Positions 13,029-14,600 of a stretch of DNA of 14,600 nucleotides are shown piece by piece. Origin of the DNA: DATFQI01 sp035264365 (GTDB lineage Bacteria; Actinomycetota; Thermoleophilia; Solirubrobacterales; Solirubrobacteraceae). The stretch covers positions 1 to 14,600 of the forward strand of contig DATFQI010000066.1 in NCBI GenBank assembly GCA_035264365.1, given 5' to 3'. Numbering within the stretch: position 1 is the first letter of the stretch; each line of letters starts with the position of its first letter. Both the position numbers and the translations under genes were made by a program. A model generated the notes under the pieces. That model saw nothing but the letters and a program-made list of their open reading frames with translations, searched no databases and was not told the origin of the DNA.

Positions 13029-13721
13029 CTAGTTGGGCAGCTTGGGGGTCGAGAAGCGGCCGGGGTACATGTACTGACCGATGCCGTCCAGCGCCTGGCC
13101 GGGATCGCGGTAGCTCGGGAAGCGGCGGAACTCGGAGTTGACCGAGTAGCGCGGCCCGACCTGGACCTGACCGTCCTGGACGCGCACGTAGAAGTGGTCG
13201 AGCGGGCGCACCGGCGGGCCGCCCGAGACGCCGCCGTCGAAGTTGTAGACGCCGCCGTGGCACGGGCAGATGAACTTCTTCGAGGCCTCGACGAAGCGCA
13301 CCGGGCAGCCGAGGTGCATGCAGCGCGTGGAGATCGCGATGAACTCGGCGGTCGTGCCCGCGGGCATCGGGTCGGGGTTCGGCGGCTGGTCCTCGGCGTT
13401 GCGCTTGCGCATGTACACCGTGGTCTTGCCGGTCTGCCCGACCCCCGTCACCTCGGTCACGACCTTCGGCACGTAGGTGTCGCTCGGGAAGTCGTCGACC
13501 GAGCCCACCGTCTCCCACTGGACCTCGGGCCGCTCGAAGATCGCCGAGCCGGCCGCGAAGCCGAGCGCGGGCAGCGCGAAGGCCGTGACGGCCACGGCGC
13601 CGGCGCCGTGCGCCGTCAGCGTCATGAAGCGCCGCCGCGTGACGGTCTCGCCCTCGAACGCGCCCGCGACGTCGCGGTCGGCGGTGTACTTGGACTTCGG
13701 CGTCTTGCGGGGGTCAGGCAC
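13029..13721 (-). CDS. qcrA: Rieske iron-sulfur subunit of the menaquinol:cytochrome c oxidoreductase
   Basis: 230 residues from GTG 13719-13721. A TTG 36 bases further upstream is an alternative; the frame before that shadows the preceding gene. A twin-arginine motif T28-R-R-R-F-M33 precedes the single membrane helix (about 35-60), so the protein is probably exported folded by the Tat system. The [2Fe-2S] ligands are in C134-M-H136-L-G-C139 and C152-P-C154-H155-G, all present with both disulfide cysteines. The insertion between helix and cluster (GKTTVYMRKRNAEDQPPNPD) is long and charged. It takes electrons from menaquinol and passes them to the cytochrome c domain of QcrC. It is the first gene of qcrABC, 62 bases after the small unknown gene; that gap contains an AT-rich ATATTG that may be part of a promoter. 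Confidence 0.94.
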   Translation of the reverse strand: MPDPRKTPKSKYTADRDVAGAFEGETVTRRRFMTLTAHGAGAVAVTAFALPALGFAAGSAIFERPEVQWETVGSVDDFPSDTYVPKVVTEVTGVGQTGKTTVYMRKRNAEDQPPNPDPMPAGTTAEFIAISTRCMHLGCPVRFVEASKKFICPCHGGVYNFDGGVSGGPPVRPLDHFYVRVQDGQVQVGPRYSVNSEFRRFPSYRDPGQALDGIGQYMYPGRFSTPKLPN

Positions 13722-13783
13722 GAACGTGGGTTCCGGTCGGAGAGGGACGGCGAACAATATCGACCGAGGGACGGCCGGGCAGC

Positions 13784-14146
13784 TTAGTCGGCACCCTGCA
13801 GCGCGGACGTGGCGCGGGCCCACGCGGCGTCCGCCCTGGCCGGGTCCAGCTCGGCCTGCGCGGCGGCGCACTCGGAGATCAGGTCGGCGAGCACGGTGAC
13901 GGCGGGCAGGTCGCCGCGTTCGGCCAGCAGCGCGAGCCCGAGCGCGTACAGCCGGTCGCCCGCCAGCAGCGCCAGGTCGCGGTCCTCGGTGCGGATCACG
14001 CGGCCCTCGCCATAGTGCTGCTCGTAGCCCTCGCGGATCGCCGCGAGCACAGCGGCGTAGGGACCGTCGCCGTCGGCGGGCGCGTCCGGGGCGACGGCGG
14101 CGGCGATCAGCCCGCCCTCGCCGCGCAGGGTCTCGGCGAGGCTCAC
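13784..14146 (-). CDS. Small helical protein between hemL and qcrA, function unknown
   Basis: 120 residues from GTG 14144-14146, which overlaps the hemL stop by four bases (GTGA), so it is translationally coupled. The frame continues upstream, but only as a shadow of hemL. It is soluble and almost all helical, with recognisable stretches YAAVLAAIREGYEQHYGEGR (30-49) and LALLAGDRLYALGLALLAERG (58-78), then AVTVLADLISECAAAQAEL (82-100). The middle stretch reads like the prenyl-synthase helix 'GDxLxxxxxxLLA' followed by a 'LxDxxSxxAxxQxEL'-type segment. The same pattern occurs in the polyprenyl synthase of this window, but here without aspartate-rich catalytic motifs. It is therefore probably non-enzymatic. 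A structural partner for an isoprenoid synthase or a haem-pathway accessory are guesses only. Confidence 0.7.
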   Translation of the reverse strand: MSLAETLRGEGGLIAAAVAPDAPADGDGPYAAVLAAIREGYEQHYGEGRVIRTEDRDLALLAGDRLYALGLALLAERGDLPAVTVLADLISECAAAQAELDPARADAAWARATSALQGAD

Positions 14147-14600
14147 GCGCTGATCTCGTCGAAGGCGGCGGCCGCGGCCTCGAGCGTCCGCGTGAGGTGC
14201 TCGGAGCCGTGCGCGAGCGAGGGGAACCAGGCCTCGAACTGCGACGGCGGCGGGTAGACGCCGCGCGCCAGCAGGGCGCGGCACCAGGCTCCGTACGCCT
14301 CGGTGTCGCACGCGCTCGCGCCCGCGTAGTCGTGCACGGGCTGCTCGCTGAAGAAGACGGTGACGAGGCCCGTGGTGTGGGCGACCTGCACCGGCCGCGC
14401 GCCCGCCGCCTCGCGCAAGCCGTCGGCGAGCTGGAGCGTGATGTCCGAGAGCTGCAGGTAGGTCTCCTCGCCGAGCATGCTCAGCGCGGCGCGGCCCGCG
14501 GCCACGGCGAGCGGGTTGCCGCTCAGCGTGCCGGCCTGGTAGACGCTGCCGGCGGGCGCCACGAGCTCCATCAGCTCCTTGGTGCCGCCGTAGGCCGCGG
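14143..14600 (-). CDS. hemL: Glutamate-1-semialdehyde 2,1-aminomutase, C-terminal part (5' end outside window)
   Basis: The last 152 residues; the gene continues beyond 14600. The visible start region AAYGGTKELMELVAP then VYQAGTLSGNPLAVAAG (from about 14600 down to 14500) is the diagnostic GSA aminotransferase segment: the threonine in AGTLSGNP contacts PLP phosphate across the dimer. The end (PPSQFEAWFPSLAHGSEHLTRTLEAAAAAF) is equally typical. The PLP lysine lies upstream, outside the window. The enzyme converts glutamate-1-semialdehyde to 5-aminolevulinate, the tetrapyrrole precursor in the C5 pathway, supplying haem for the cytochromes encoded just downstream. The stop overlaps the next start by four bases. 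Confidence 0.95.
   Translation of the reverse strand, partial: AAYGGTKELMELVAPAGSVYQAGTLSGNPLAVAAGRAALSMLGEETYLQLSDITLQLADGLREAAGARPVQVAHTTGLVTVFFSEQPVHDYAGASACDTEAYGAWCRALLARGVYPPPSQFEAWFPSLAHGSEHLTRTLEAAAAAFDEISA

Noticed and set aside
1..14600. Search by eye for CRISPR arrays, insertion sequences, attachment sites, toxin-antitoxin or defence genes
   Set aside because: No regularly spaced repeats, transposase or integrase motifs, terminal repeats or defence domains were found; the region reads as core chromosome.

Overview
The window is very GC-rich, with strong G/C preference at third codon positions, several GTG starts and tightly packed, often overlapping genes. Single tatA and tatC genes, a demethylmenaquinone (not ubiquinone) methyltransferase and a long-chain polyprenyl synthase point to a menaquinone-using actinobacterium. 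The qcr genes have the split, Bacillus-like layout, and several small neighbours look like ones I associate with Thermoleophilia/Solirubrobacterales. That lineage is an inference from gene content; no rRNA or other marker fixes it.

Layout. (1) 1-1321, minus strand: an M43-type secreted-protease relative that has lost its zinc site, then a GNAT acetyltransferase. (2) 1448-2163, plus strand: a translationally coupled pair, a 63-residue protein and a holin-family (DUF1469-like) membrane protein with a basic tail, ended by a hairpin whose loop holds the stop codon. (3) 2196-5327, minus strand: a four-gene operon of small membrane-anchored protein, MoxR AAA+ ATPase, DUF58 protein and polytopic membrane protein. 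It is divergent from a DUF4129 protein at 5421-6173, with a 13-base palindrome between them. (4) 6204-6863: a 16-bp terminator stem and a small Sec-exported protein whose upstream region has four TTGGC(G) half-sites. (5) 7087-9231, minus strand: tatA, tatC, a membrane-anchored TPR-like protein, then tRNA-Lys(CTT). (6) 9366-9797, plus strand: a zinc-ribbon protein. (7) 9806-14600, minus strand: hemL (5' end outside the window), a small unknown protein, qcrA, qcrB, qcrC, menG and polyprenyl diphosphate synthase.

How it works together. The last block joins tetrapyrrole synthesis, menaquinone synthesis (side chain and ring methylation) and the menaquinol:cytochrome c oxidoreductase that uses both products. 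The complex is of the b6f/Bacillus kind: a four-helix cytochrome b and a separate subunit IV fused to a monohaem cytochrome c. The Rieske protein carries a twin-arginine motif, so the nearby TatA/TatC may export it. The MoxR-DUF58-DUF4129 group is a known type of chaperone/envelope module, but no transglutaminase is present here. The points most worth a second look are the M43 relative with no active site, cytochrome b lacking the haem c_i cysteine, TatC with a roughly 60-residue insertion in its first external loop, and a 120-residue protein beside hemL that resembles part of the prenyl synthase fold. I found no mobile element, CRISPR array or defence system.
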